Shown piece by piece: positions 7,600 through 17,456 of a DNA stretch of 39,849 bases. Positions within the stretch are counted from its first letter, which is position 1. Every line of letters begins with the position of its first letter. The notes beneath the pieces are model-generated. The model had not been told where the DNA came from, ran no database searches, and was given only the letters and a program-made list of their open reading frames with translations. Source of the stretch: a virus. The stretch spans positions 1 through 39,849 of the IMG/VR virus record IMGVR_UViG_3300008110_000140; one strand, given 5' to 3'. The position numbers and the translations under genes were made by a program.

Positions 7600-9348
7600 T
7601 TAGGTCTCCTCAGTGATCACGGCCTGATGGCCGCCAACCGTCCCAGCCAAGCCGGGCGTGTAGTTCGGGAAAGGACAGAGGGCCAAGATCCACGACTTGA
7701 GCGGGAGCTTGAAGCCAACGGGGTCGTAGCCGATTTCTCTGATCATCACCGGAACGGTGTCGAAGACGGAGGAACCAATCGAGATGTTGAGAGAGATTAT
7801 ATCGCCGATATCTCTAAGAGCCGACCTCCACGTGACAGAAAAAGTTCCGATTTCGAGGAGGCTGGACGAGATTTTCAGGATTTCGCGCACTTGCAGCGTT
7901 ACTGTAGCTTGATCGTAGAGGTTGGGAAAGGTCACCTGCTTGGAGATCGCTTTCCCGAGTTGCGTAACGCTCGCCGGATTGACAAGCACGGCCGTCTGTT
8001 GGGCGTTCTCGTTGCGGCTTGGTAGAAAGTTAAAAGTGCCGCGTGCCCGGTTAAAGGTGTCTTTCTCCGGCACCGAGAGGTCAAAGCTGTCTTTGACGAT
8101 GTCCCAATTCTGCAATGTGAAGTTGCTGGCGACCTGCCAGTCTTCAAAGTGCAGGCTGTGGATCTTGATCTTTTGCGCGCGCGAGACAAAGGCCTCAAGG
8201 CGCACCTGTTCGAGCAGCGACAGAGCATACTGGATGGCGGTTTTTTGCTCGGTCTCGTAGATGCGGCTTTTAAAATTTTTAATGGCGCTCTGCGGGTAGG
8301 ATGGGTTGTTCTTGTCGCGGTAGGTCTGCCAGTTGGCATCAAAGGCGTCGTCTGTCAGGCCGCCGTAGGTTTTGAGGATGTCGCGGGCTTGCCAGATAAT
8401 ATTGTCGCTGTAGGCGCCGAGATCCTTGCCCTTGCAGCGCACAAAAAAGCTGTCCCCCTGGCTGTACTTATATCCTTCCGGCGCCTCGCCACCGGGCACC
8501 CAGGCAACTGACGTCTGCTGGGCAATGGTAAAGCGGTTATGGTCGGAGCCGACAGCGGTAATCTCCGAGCTCGGCACGAGAAGATACTCGTCGCCCTTTT
8601 TAAAGTAGACGTTTTCAAGATCAAGCGCGGTCAGCGGCAACGTGGTGACGATCACGTCCACCGGGTTTCTAGCGCCATCGACCACATCGGGATCCGCGCC
8701 GTTGACGACCATGGCCGGGATGGCGGCTGGATCCGGTCCGAGGTTGGTCGTCCAGTCGCCATAGATCACCGGTGCCAGCTTGCCTACCATGTCCTCCCCG
8801 AGATGGGGAAAGACCGACTTGCTCAGCACACCCTTGGGAAAGCTGACGTTCATAGCGTCGAAGCGGTCCCGGGCAATCAGCGTCACCGACTTGACCGAGC
8901 GCTTCATGCCGCCGACGTCGGTGATCGTGCCGCTAAAAATCGGGAAGTAGGTCAGGCCGTTTTCCCCGAGGCCAATCTTGACGGTCAGCGGGCGGTTGAT
9001 CCACGGCGCATACTGCGCCCCACCGGGCAGGTATTTATTATAGCGGCCGTCGACGTTGGAAAGCTCGAGCGTCACGGTTGAAAACTGAATGTCAGGCACC
9101 AGCCAATCCCCGACCGTCCTTTGAATCACCGGGATATTCGTGCGGGCCTCGTAAAACCGCCCCCGCACCTCGCCCTCTTCTACCCACAGCACGTACTTGT
9201 TTCGGTCGGAGACGCGGATGACCTCGCTACCGAGGTCAATCTCACAGATGACTTCCAGACGGCAATCAAGGTTGTCGTGCGCAGCATCAAGCAGCGCCTG
9301 GTTTAGCGTCGTGGCGGTGAGGTAGGGACGGCGGTCTTTCGAGCTCAT
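7600..9348 (-). CDS. Tail hub / tail-associated baseplate protein
   Basis: A 582-residue protein whose ATG (9348) overlaps the stop of the previous gene as ATGA. Residues 90-175 carry a hub-like stretch: FSTVTLELSNVDGRYNKYLP, RPLTVKIGLGENGLTYFPIF, SGTITDVGG, VTLIARDRFDAMNVSF. This pattern of a first beta domain followed by 'IFSGTI' and 'D' segments recurs in siphovirus Tal/hub proteins. Residues 330-460 include a helix-rich section, and the C-terminal part again is beta (LGKAISKQVTFPNLYDQATV). Being directly downstream of the tape measure and Dit-position protein, it likely forms the central hub closing the tail tube and attaching fibres. Exact orthology is not certain. Confidence 0.75.
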   Translation of the reverse strand: MSSKDRRPYLTATTLNQALLDAAHDNLDCRLEVICEIDLGSEVIRVSDRNKYVLWVEEGEVRGRFYEARTNIPVIQRTVGDWLVPDIQFSTVTLELSNVDGRYNKYLPGGAQYAPWINRPLTVKIGLGENGLTYFPIFSGTITDVGGMKRSVKSVTLIARDRFDAMNVSFPKGVLSKSVFPHLGEDMVGKLAPVIYGDWTTNLGPDPAAIPAMVVNGADPDVVDGARNPVDVIVTTLPLTALDLENVYFKKGDEYLLVPSSEITAVGSDHNRFTIAQQTSVAWVPGGEAPEGYKYSQGDSFFVRCKGKDLGAYSDNIIWQARDILKTYGGLTDDAFDANWQTYRDKNNPSYPQSAIKNFKSRIYETEQKTAIQYALSLLEQVRLEAFVSRAQKIKIHSLHFEDWQVASNFTLQNWDIVKDSFDLSVPEKDTFNRARGTFNFLPSRNENAQQTAVLVNPASVTQLGKAISKQVTFPNLYDQATVTLQVREILKISSSLLEIGTFSVTWRSALRDIGDIISLNISIGSSVFDTVPVMIREIGYDPVGFKLPLKSWILALCPFPNYTPGLAGTVGGHQAVITEET

Positions 9349-10751
9349 AGCGACTCATCGACCTCCAGGGAAAAACTCACGTAATCGGCGTCGTCGCCTT
9401 GCGAGTTGTGCTGCTCGGACGGTAGCGCGGCCAGCTTGCCAAACACAGCAAAGCGCTCCGGCGTGCGTGGCGTCGGGATCCATAGGGCCTTGAGCGAGGT
9501 CCGGCAAGTGCCAAAGATCTGCTGCAATAGAGCGTAGTTTTCGCGGTTATAGTCGAGGCTCCTAAACTCCAGACCTAGGCTATAGCGTAGGGCGCGGTCG
9601 TTGGAGACCGACGTAAAGCCCTCGGTCTGCACCTTGTCGGCAAAGTGCTTGGGCGTGCGGATAATCGTGTCGACGCAGTTCTCTCCTTGGAAGATGAAAG
9701 CCGAGCCAAAGACGATGGTGCCAACTTGCAGGAAGCCGTCGCGGTTTCGGTTATCGTTAAAGGTAAAACGCCAGTATTTATAAGCTTGAAGTGGTAGGCT
9801 GGGCGCTACCCAAAACATGTTGGGCGTGGCGTTTGGCGTGATGACAAAAGTCAACGGGTTAGAAAACGACGCTCCCACCGACGCATCGACTTGCACCGAG
9901 CCGGAAGCGCTGAGGTTGTGGTTGAGGATGGCCAGCGTATCGACATAGACGCCAGAATCCACTTGGGTATTGCAGACAAGCTGGATATTGGTGGTCTCCT
10001 GACTGCGGAACACCTGCTCGACGATGTCGGTGTTGAGGTTGTTCGGGCTAAAGTCCCCGGCTGCTTGGGTGCCGTTTTTCAGTTCCCAGTTGGAGCCAGT
10101 CGATCCCCGGCTTGGAAAGTCGGCGAGGATGCGGATGTTGTAGGTGTTATAAAGCACCTTACGCACCTGCATGGGCAGGATCTTGCCGGTGAGGCGTTGC
10201 ACCTGCATGCGGGTGTCGTGCGGCTTGGTAATCTGGCGCTCAACTTCCATCTGCCAAGAGGCGGGGCGATCCAAAATACGGCGGTCGACCTGAGCCCCTA
10301 CCTCGAAGCGCTCAATGGCCCGTCGCTCGACTTGCATGCCGAGTGCGGCGCAGACAAAGTCAGTGAGGTAGGGGGCGGTCAGGTAGTAGCGGGTGGCGTA
10401 GCCCTCGTGGGCGCAGGAGCCTTGCTTGAGCGTGCCAGAACTGGCCTCCATGCCAAGGCCGAACGCGGTGGCTACCTGCCTATCAACCTGAGCGTCGAGG
10501 CTTTTGTCGGCGCCTTCTAGGGCGCGAGAGACCTGGGAGGCAAGCGGCGCCTCGCCCAACACCTGGCGCTCCACCTGGCTGGCTAGCGTTTGCGGCTGAT
10601 CGATGCGGCGCTCGGTCTCAGCCCCTAGGGTCACCACGTCGCCAAGCTGGCGGTCCACCTGCATCGCGAGATCGGCCCCCGCCGACCCTTCGAAGTAGTT
10701 CGTCGTCAGGTAGGGGGCAATCAGATAAATCTCGGTATAGCTGACGTTCAT
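9345..10751 (-). CDS. Dit-position tail protein with duplicated 14-residue repeat cassette
   Basis: A 468-residue protein directly after the tape measure (4-base overlap). Residues 7-16 (EIYLIAPYLT) and 121-130 (RYYLTAPYLT) are two copies of one motif. Each is followed by a run of repeats with core [MSA]-[QE]-[VT]-x-R at 30, 44, 58, 72 and 87, and at 139, 153, 168, 182 and 194, a period close to 14 residues. Residues 200-468 form the conserved-looking part: YNTYNIRILADFPSRGSTGS, LVCNTQVDSGVYVDTLAILN, YWRFTFNDNRNRDGFLQVGT, resembling discoidin-like (F5/8-type) beta domains in tail proteins. A distal-tail or tail-tip ring role is inferred from gene order. The repeats have no role I recognise. 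Confidence 0.72.
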   Translation of the reverse strand: MNVSYTEIYLIAPYLTTNYFEGSAGADLAMQVDRQLGDVVTLGAETERRIDQPQTLASQVERQVLGEAPLASQVSRALEGADKSLDAQVDRQVATAFGLGMEASSGTLKQGSCAHEGYATRYYLTAPYLTDFVCAALGMQVERRAIERFEVGAQVDRRILDRPASWQMEVERQITKPHDTRMQVQRLTGKILPMQVRKVLYNTYNIRILADFPSRGSTGSNWELKNGTQAAGDFSPNNLNTDIVEQVFRSQETTNIQLVCNTQVDSGVYVDTLAILNHNLSASGSVQVDASVGASFSNPLTFVITPNATPNMFWVAPSLPLQAYKYWRFTFNDNRNRDGFLQVGTIVFGSAFIFQGENCVDTIIRTPKHFADKVQTEGFTSVSNDRALRYSLGLEFRSLDYNRENYALLQQIFGTCRTSLKALWIPTPRTPERFAVFGKLAALPSEQHNSQGDDADYVSFSLEVDESL

Positions 10752-13700
10752 GCGCGAACTCCGCCGGCGTAGACGACGGCTCTGCCGTCAAGCGATCCTC
10801 GGCGCAGCTCCTCGCGGATGGCTGGCATCAGGCGCTGTTTGATAAAGGTTTCGTCGACCTTGTCTTTCGACTCGATCTTGAGGTTGAAAGTAAAGTGCTG
10901 GGTGACGTCGCCACCGGGAGCCTGGCCCCGGTTGAGGGCCCGCAAGGTGGGCAGACCAAGGGCCTCGACGGCCGGACGACGCATGACGAATTCGCCAGCG
11001 GTGAGCATGGCCGGGACGTTGTCCGTGCCACCGGGGCCTTGCACCAGGCCGCCTTGGGCAAACCTGGGGATTTTGCCAATTTCGATAGGTATGAGGTCAA
11101 TTTCGCCCCAAATATTCCATTTTCCTCCACCGGCCCATTTGGGTACGCCAATCGAGAGGGCTGGGATTTTGAAATTATTGAGGACGCCGATCAGGCCGTT
11201 AAAGATATCGACATAGGGATTGATGACGGCAGCAAAGGCATTTTTGAGAACCGCGCCGGCTGCGTCGAACGCCTCGCCAATGGCCTTGGTGATGCCGCTG
11301 GTATCAAATTTAAACAGCGACGAAAACATTTTGCCGAAACCGGAAAACAGGCCGGAGATGCTTTTACCAATCGAGCCAATGCCATTGGTGATGGAACTAA
11401 TAATCGTTTGGCCAATGTCACCCAGCCGACCAAAAACACCCTCAAAGGCCGACCAAATCTTGGAAAAAATCTGCGGCACGGCGGAAAATACGGCGGTGGC
11501 GGCGCGCCAGATGCCGGCAAAAATCTCTGGGATCGCCGAAAACAACTCACCCCCGGCCTTCCAAATGCCGGAAAAGATCGCACCCACGCCATCAAACAGG
11601 GCTTTGAGTCCCTCGCCAATGCCGGAAAAGACCGACATCACCACCTCGAGAATCCCGTTCCAAACCGCCTGAAGGCCGCTTAGGATCGGCATGATGACGC
11701 TGTCGTAAATCCACTGCCATACCGCTTGTAGACCGTTGACTATCGGCATAATCACGCTGTCGTAGATCCACTGCCACACGGCACGCAGGCCGTTGAGGAG
11801 TGGCATGATGACGCTGTCGTAAAGCCATAGCCACACCTGCCGCAGCCCCATCACTAGCGGCATGATCACCTTGTCGTAAATCCATATCCAGACCTGGCGC
11901 AGCCCCATCACCAGCGGCATGATTATCCTGTCGTAAATCCACAGCCAGACGTCTCGCAGCCAGCCGATAGTTTTATTCCAGGCCTCCGTGAGCCAGTTGG
12001 CGGACTTTTTGCCAGCCTGCTCAATGCTCGCCGTAGGGTTCTTGATGACGGCGGCTTTTGACGCCTCTTCCATGGCGTTCACGGAGAAGAGCTTGTTGGT
12101 GTCCTTTGTCAACTGGGCGATAGTTTTAGCGGCTTGTTTGCCATCAACTTTAATGTCTGGGGCCTTAAAGCCTTTTGAGCCATTGAAAACGCTCATCAAT
12201 CCCTTGAAGAGACCTTTAATAAGACCAATCCAGAAATTGAGGCTGGCCTTGATAAAGGCCGCAAAGACCCGCGGTAAGGCCTGAACTATCTTGACTAAAA
12301 TGACCGGCACCACTGCCGCCAAATGCTCGGTGATTTTGGGTATCTGCTCGATCAAAGTGATAAGAAAATCAGGTATTTTTTCTGCAATGGAGACAAGCAA
12401 GGCGGGGACTTTTTGCATGGCGTCTTGCACGGCGGACGGAAATTCGTCGATAAATTTTTGTAACATCGCATCAAGATTGGTCAGCGCCGAGACAAGCTTA
12501 AGCGGGAAAAGCAAAAGCCCTTCAATCGCGGAGGTGATGCCGTCGATAAAGTCCAGAATCATCTGCGGCAGATTCATGATCACTTTGACCAGCATCGAAA
12601 TCATGTTGCCCATAGAACTGACGACAGACCCTAGTTGAGAGCCAATGTTCATCACCGATTCGGGGATCATGTTGGCCGCTGCCGACGAGACGGATTCGAC
12701 GGCCTGGCCACCATATTCCGTCGCCTTGGAGACCATGGAGCTGATCAACCCAGGCTGTGCTTGTTTGGCGGCGCTGGGTGGGCCTACAAAATTGGGGTTT
12801 TGTTCCGGCGATTTTCCGGCATCCCGCGTCTTGCTTATGAATTGATCCAGCAGTTTGATCGAGTTTTGCAGGATATTTTCTAGACCATTAAACATGGTGG
12901 AGAACGATACTTCGGACAGGTCTCGGATCATCGCATAGTAGCTTTTGAAATCCTGGAAGAAGTCGCCAAACAGCGTATAAGACCGGCTGGCCATGTCAAT
13001 CTGGCGATTCATCACATCATCGGCCAGGCTCTTTTGTCGGTCGTACTGGGCGCTGACTTCCTGGGTGAGAAGACCTTGGATCGCTGCCTCTCGGCGTTTA
13101 TTTTCAATCGCGATCAGCGTCTCTTTGTTCTGGTTACGGATAGCCTCAAGGCCCAAGGCGTTCATGTCGGCATAGGATGCCGCCATCTTGCGGGTCTCAT
13201 CGGTCGCAGCCCGTAGGAACTCAGCCCGCTTGCGTTCAACGGCGGCGCTGCCATTGTTGATGGCGATCTGCTTGCCGATTTCAAGGAGCTGTAGGGCTTC
13301 TTTTTTGATTTCGGATTGGGCTTTAAAGGTCTTCTTGAGGGACTCGAGCTCGCGCACACGGTCCGCTACCTTGGCGTTGATGGCGTCGATCTCGTTGCGG
13401 GAGGCGGCTAAATTGTCCTTTTGGATCTCGGTGATCTTGTCTTGGATCGACTGGATTTTCTCAAAGCTTTGGACCTTTTCCTCATCAATAGCCGCTGCTT
13501 TGGCGGATTTAAGCGCTCGGATGGTCTGATTGATGACAATCTGATCTTCCAGCCGCAGCTGGCCAATCTTTTTAAGGCCCTTTTCTTCTTCCTGAATGGC
13601 CTGGATTTTTTCTTTAAACTCGGCGTTGATCGCCGGGATGTTTTGGCCTGAGCGTTTGAGCTGCTCAATTTCCATCGAACGTCTTTGCTCATCGATCGCT

Positions 13701-16700
13701 TTGATGGTGTCGGCACGCTTTTTCTCTAGCTCGATTTCTTGCATGAGTCGGTTGATTCGCGCCTCAGCTAATGCCTTAGCTTTTTCATTGTTATCTTTTG
13801 GCATCGATGAAGCTTTTGTTAAAGCTTCTTGGGCCTCAATAATGCTGATATTTGCACGGTCGTAGTCATCGCCAAGCACCTTAAGTCGTTCACGTTGGAC
13901 ATTGAAGGACTTGACAATACGGTCCGTCATTTGTTCAAGTTTGGTAGCAGTATTCTGCGATGATTTTCCTATTTTTTCGATGCCATCACTCATGGCGTTC
14001 GAAGGTCCCGTCGCAGCAAAAGCTTTACCGCCAAAATCTAGTAGACGGTTTGTCGCCTCCTGAAGGTTTTTGCTGGTATCACCTAGCTCATCACTGAGCT
14101 GTTCCATCATTAGTCCATAAGCCTCGGCGTCCTCATTGTCAGCGAAGATGGAGCGTATTTTTACAAACGCCATCGCGACAAGATTAACGGAACCAAGTAG
14201 ACCACCAATCATTACCTCCGCTAAGGCAACGATCTTGTCAAAAAGATTGTCAAGAATTTTCCCAAACGTTTGCCAAATAGAGGTGTTTTTTGCAATTTTG
14301 TCAGTTGCACCATCAATATCTTGCGTTGTCTTAGAAAAAATCCTTTGAAGAAAGAGGCTCTTATCTGAAAGTTTATCTACGGCATTAATAATTGCAGAAA
14401 TAGCTGTGACAACAGCGACCGATTTCCAAAATATGGGGCTCGAAAGAATGGCTGTCGTGACCATCATGATCGTTCGCCCTACGGCCAACAGCGCATTTCC
14501 TAAGGCCGTAAGGCTGGCGATCACCAGTCCTTTCGTGAAGTTTGCCAAATTAACAAGAACGCTAGACAAGCCCGTGATGGCTATCACTTGTTGATTCACC
14601 GCGGTATTCGTCAGGGTAAATGCAGTGGTCAATAAGGCCTGAAGACCAGCGCTTACTTTGATCAGTGTATTTAGCTGGGCAATGGCCGTTGCTAATATGC
14701 CAATAGTAAAACCCCATTTTACCGTCAAACCGACAACAATCAGAGCAGCTCCAGAGTAAGCCACAATGTTTGCAATCGCATTTTTTATGGGCTGAGATAT
14801 CCCCTCAATCGCCTTTAAAAGGCTTACCTGGATAGACGTAAAAAACTTGTAGACTGGGATACTGCTTTTTGCAAAAGCAGCAGAAATCTCCTCTTGAGAA
14901 ACTTTGATTCGTCTTGAAACTGCGATGAGGGACTCACCCGTACTGGCAAAGGATTCCTGCGCTTTTTGGGCTTGTGAATTTATGGCAATAAGGCGCGCGG
15001 TGACTTTTTCTTGATCTGACATAGCGTCAACAGTTTTGCCGATAGTATCGGAATATTCGCCGGTATTGATGGCAGCATCATTCAGATGGATGCCAAGTTC
15101 CTCAGCAGCTCTACCGTTGCCTAAAAGGGCAAGTCTAACGGCTTCGGTCGTCTTAAATAATTCTTCCTGGCCCAAAGAAAATACAGAGATATTTTTAGCT
15201 AATTTTATTTGCTGATCGGTCGTCAAGCTTAGCTCTTGCCCAAGTTTGGCAATGGCAGAAGCAAAAGCTTGGGAGTCTGATTCTGTTACAGAAGAGTTTT
15301 TCTGAATCTCAACAAGCGCTTTGTTCCATACAGAAATATTCTTTTGCGCATCTTCAAATGAACCCGAAAGCCTAGTGATCGCTCTTGTGAATTTGACCGT
15401 CGCCTCTTCGTCTTCGGCGGCTAACTGAATACCAGCATCAAAAAAGGTAAAGAGCTTAATACCTGCATTTGTGACAAAATCGCCTATGGCTGCGGTTGCG
15501 GCTTTCGTCACAGAAAGTACACCGCCAATAGATACGGCTAACGCTAAGGCGGCTCCACCGGCAAACTTTCCAGCAGCACTATCGGATTGTAGTAATGCAA
15601 GTCCGAGGCTAGCAAACCCTCCTGCCGACGCAGCGACAGTATTGGAAATTGCATTCATGTTTTTTAGGAATGGAATTTGAGTATTCTGAACCTCAGTCAA
15701 AATACTGACTATATTTTTAGCGTCTTTTCCAAAGCCGCTGAACGTTTTTCCGAAAAGATTAATAACGGTACCAGTTAAACGAAATGTACCGGATAATTCC
15801 CCAATATACGGCAAAAAGCCTTTGATAGACTGCCCGGCTCTGGCTATTATCCCAGCCATATTCGCCATACCAGAAGATATGCCATCGATCTTTTGAACCA
15901 GAGGCGCAAAAGCCAGAGCAAGTCCTTTTGCAAAAGCAAGCATGATGCTTGAATCGCGCTCTTTAAAGGACATGGAGAATATTTTTAATCGGCCACTTAT
16001 GTTTGCGATATCAATGCCAAATCTTTGAATAAAAAGACCAGCATCCAGCAAACCTTTTCCCAATGACTGGGTAAATCCAATAAAAAATTTACGCGCCTGA
16101 TCGATGCTGTCTATTGTTTGGAAAAATCCAAGGCCAGCCTTGGCTAAAGCTGGCCCCAATTTTATTAAAGAAAGAGCCGTAGTTCCGACGGCAATACCAA
16201 ACGCCAGGAGTGAACCAATGGCGATTCTTACGTATTTGTCAAAGGGATTAAATGCAAATGATGCAAAATTTAGAACGGCAAAAATATCGTTATCAAATAT
16301 TTTTTTGTAAAATTGAACGTATTTTATCGTAAATAAAGCTAAACTGATGCCTGTCTTATACAGAGCTTGCCCGAATGTATTCATGCCGCGTGATGTCGAT
16401 ATTACAAAATACGCCATCTTGTTCGCGGATGTATTAATGAATCCTTCGAGATTTTTAACAGCTACGCCAAACCTAGCTATGGATGTTCCAGCAAAATCGA
16501 GAGCGTCAGAGATGCCGTCTAGTAAGGGCGTTATCAATCCAATAGATTGATAAAATAGTTTGACTATTTTTGGATCACCCATCTTGGATAAATTGTAGGT
16601 ATAAAGTCGTATAGAAACGGCAAAGTTGGACAATGATATGCTGTACTTGTGCAAAATTACGGCAATATCAGCAAACCCTGAACTGACGATCTTGATGCTC

Positions 16701-17023
16701 TTTCTTAAGAAGCTTTCGCTACCAAGTGTCTCCGTGACTCTGTTGCCGAGCCATTGAACCGACTCGCCGGCAACTTCAAGCGTTTCAGCAAAGGCCTTAG
16801 TCGCGGCCACTAGTTCGAACAAAGATTTTGCTGTTGTTGCTAATTCGGCGAGGTTGTTTTTAACAAAATCAAGAGTGCTACGGATTTTCTCAAATTTTGC
16901 ATTTGATTCCTCAGTAGCTTCAGATATGCGGCCAAAACTCTCGTCAATATCCTTAGACCATTTGTTGAAATCGGAAGTATCAACCTCAACGGATATTGCC
17001 AGTGTTTCCTTTGTAACCGCCAC
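10748..17023 (-). CDS. Tail tape measure protein
   Basis: A 2,091-residue protein, by far the largest in the window, starting at GTG 17023 with AAGAGGTCAGCT upstream. It sits directly after the tail-assembly chaperone pair, the invariant position of tape measures. The N-terminal half alternates long helices with hydrophobic membrane-like segments (for instance around residues 750-860). Residues 1040-1370 are coiled coil. Five Trp-rich 19-residue repeats follow, and the C-terminus carries the conserved style GGLVQGPGGTDNVPAMLTAG EFVMRRPAVEALG. At about 1.5 angstrom per residue it would span roughly 310 nm (established rule, my arithmetic). Its 5' half is notably A+T-rich: 14 G/C of 60 at 16261-16320. 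It sets tail length and probably enters the host envelope during DNA injection. Confidence 0.95.
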   Translation of the reverse strand: MAVTKETLAISVEVDTSDFNKWSKDIDESFGRISEATEESNAKFEKIRSTLDFVKNNLAELATTAKSLFELVAATKAFAETLEVAGESVQWLGNRVTETLGSESFLRKSIKIVSSGFADIAVILHKYSISLSNFAVSIRLYTYNLSKMGDPKIVKLFYQSIGLITPLLDGISDALDFAGTSIARFGVAVKNLEGFINTSANKMAYFVISTSRGMNTFGQALYKTGISLALFTIKYVQFYKKIFDNDIFAVLNFASFAFNPFDKYVRIAIGSLLAFGIAVGTTALSLIKLGPALAKAGLGFFQTIDSIDQARKFFIGFTQSLGKGLLDAGLFIQRFGIDIANISGRLKIFSMSFKERDSSIMLAFAKGLALAFAPLVQKIDGISSGMANMAGIIARAGQSIKGFLPYIGELSGTFRLTGTVINLFGKTFSGFGKDAKNIVSILTEVQNTQIPFLKNMNAISNTVAASAGGFASLGLALLQSDSAAGKFAGGAALALAVSIGGVLSVTKAATAAIGDFVTNAGIKLFTFFDAGIQLAAEDEEATVKFTRAITRLSGSFEDAQKNISVWNKALVEIQKNSSVTESDSQAFASAIAKLGQELSLTTDQQIKLAKNISVFSLGQEELFKTTEAVRLALLGNGRAAEELGIHLNDAAINTGEYSDTIGKTVDAMSDQEKVTARLIAINSQAQKAQESFASTGESLIAVSRRIKVSQEEISAAFAKSSIPVYKFFTSIQVSLLKAIEGISQPIKNAIANIVAYSGAALIVVGLTVKWGFTIGILATAIAQLNTLIKVSAGLQALLTTAFTLTNTAVNQQVIAITGLSSVLVNLANFTKGLVIASLTALGNALLAVGRTIMMVTTAILSSPIFWKSVAVVTAISAIINAVDKLSDKSLFLQRIFSKTTQDIDGATDKIAKNTSIWQTFGKILDNLFDKIVALAEVMIGGLLGSVNLVAMAFVKIRSIFADNEDAEAYGLMMEQLSDELGDTSKNLQEATNRLLDFGGKAFAATGPSNAMSDGIEKIGKSSQNTATKLEQMTDRIVKSFNVQRERLKVLGDDYDRANISIIEAQEALTKASSMPKDNNEKAKALAEARINRLMQEIELEKKRADTIKAIDEQRRSMEIEQLKRSGQNIPAINAEFKEKIQAIQEEEKGLKKIGQLRLEDQIVINQTIRALKSAKAAAIDEEKVQSFEKIQSIQDKITEIQKDNLAASRNEIDAINAKVADRVRELESLKKTFKAQSEIKKEALQLLEIGKQIAINNGSAAVERKRAEFLRAATDETRKMAASYADMNALGLEAIRNQNKETLIAIENKRREAAIQGLLTQEVSAQYDRQKSLADDVMNRQIDMASRSYTLFGDFFQDFKSYYAMIRDLSEVSFSTMFNGLENILQNSIKLLDQFISKTRDAGKSPEQNPNFVGPPSAAKQAQPGLISSMVSKATEYGGQAVESVSSAAANMIPESVMNIGSQLGSVVSSMGNMISMLVKVIMNLPQMILDFIDGITSAIEGLLLFPLKLVSALTNLDAMLQKFIDEFPSAVQDAMQKVPALLVSIAEKIPDFLITLIEQIPKITEHLAAVVPVILVKIVQALPRVFAAFIKASLNFWIGLIKGLFKGLMSVFNGSKGFKAPDIKVDGKQAAKTIAQLTKDTNKLFSVNAMEEASKAAVIKNPTASIEQAGKKSANWLTEAWNKTIGWLRDVWLWIYDRIIMPLVMGLRQVWIWIYDKVIMPLVMGLRQVWLWLYDSVIMPLLNGLRAVWQWIYDSVIMPIVNGLQAVWQWIYDSVIMPILSGLQAVWNGILEVVMSVFSGIGEGLKALFDGVGAIFSGIWKAGGELFSAIPEIFAGIWRAATAVFSAVPQIFSKIWSAFEGVFGRLGDIGQTIISSITNGIGSIGKSISGLFSGFGKMFSSLFKFDTSGITKAIGEAFDAAGAVLKNAFAAVINPYVDIFNGLIGVLNNFKIPALSIGVPKWAGGGKWNIWGEIDLIPIEIGKIPRFAQGGLVQGPGGTDNVPAMLTAGEFVMRRPAVEALGLPTLRALNRGQAPGGDVTQHFTFNLKIESKDKVDETFIKQRLMPAIREELRRGSLDGRAVVYAGGVRA
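11666..11950 (-). repeat. Five tandem 57-bp repeats (19-residue Trp-rich unit) in the tape measure gene
   Basis: Five in-frame copies of VW-x-W-[IL]-YD-x-[VI]-IMP-[LI]-x-x-GL-[RQ]-x, each exactly 19 residues. The DNA units are similar but not identical, so the repeat is maintained at protein level. A looser repeat of the style IF-[AS]-x-IW follows toward the C-terminus. Confidence 0.95.
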
Positions 17024-17033
17024 AGCTGACCTC

Positions 17034-17456
17034 TTAACTTTTCTTGGTTGGTGTTACCTTGTTGCCGTCTCCGAGGATCATTTTGGCTCGGCTGACAAAT
17101 TTGTGATGGTCGTAAAATGGTAAGAACCAAGCCAATAACTCAATCCAGTAGTCCGCCTGATCGGCAAGAGAGCCTTTATCCAACATTGCGCCAGTCTGAG
17201 CCGAGATCATCAAAAGACGATAAAGGCTTACTGCCTCAGGATCCCACGTGGCCTTTCCTGGACAGAAGCCAAAATTGGAGCCGCCTTTTTCTATATTGAT
17301 AGGAAAGATGGCCGCATCGTCCGGCCCAAAATCATCACGGTCTTCTCGGCAACGCCTGATCTTTTGAACCCTCTCGGTGCAGGTCGCGCAATCGAACGAC
17401 CTGCCGTTTGATTTCAATTTTGCGTGATCGGCGAAACTGAGCTCAGCAAGAGCCAT
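17034..17456 (-). CDS. Tail assembly chaperone, downstream (T-domain) ORF, expressed by -1 frameshift
   Basis: A 140-residue frame whose ATG overlaps the previous stop as TAATG. It contains a CATC motif (about residues 23-26) and a later Cys, then a helical C-terminal part (YWIELLAWFLPFYDHHKFVS). In long-tailed phages this slot holds the second half of the chaperone that wraps the tape measure and recruits tail tube subunits. It is made as an extension of the first ORF by ribosomal frameshifting. The slippery site just upstream is in exactly the right frame. The ATG could also allow independent initiation, although no strong SD is visible. Not present in mature virions in the lambda model. 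Confidence 0.8.
   Translation of the reverse strand: MALAELSFADHAKLKSNGRSFDCATCTERVQKIRRCREDRDDFGPDDAAIFPINIEKGGSNFGFCPGKATWDPEAVSLYRLLMISAQTGAMLDKGSLADQADYWIELLAWFLPFYDHHKFVSRAKMILGDGNKVTPTKKS

Noticed and set aside
10895-11683. Rightward 262-residue frame inside the tape measure region
   Set aside because: A shadow frame of a G+C-rich repeat-bearing gene; composition is that of reversed coding sequence.
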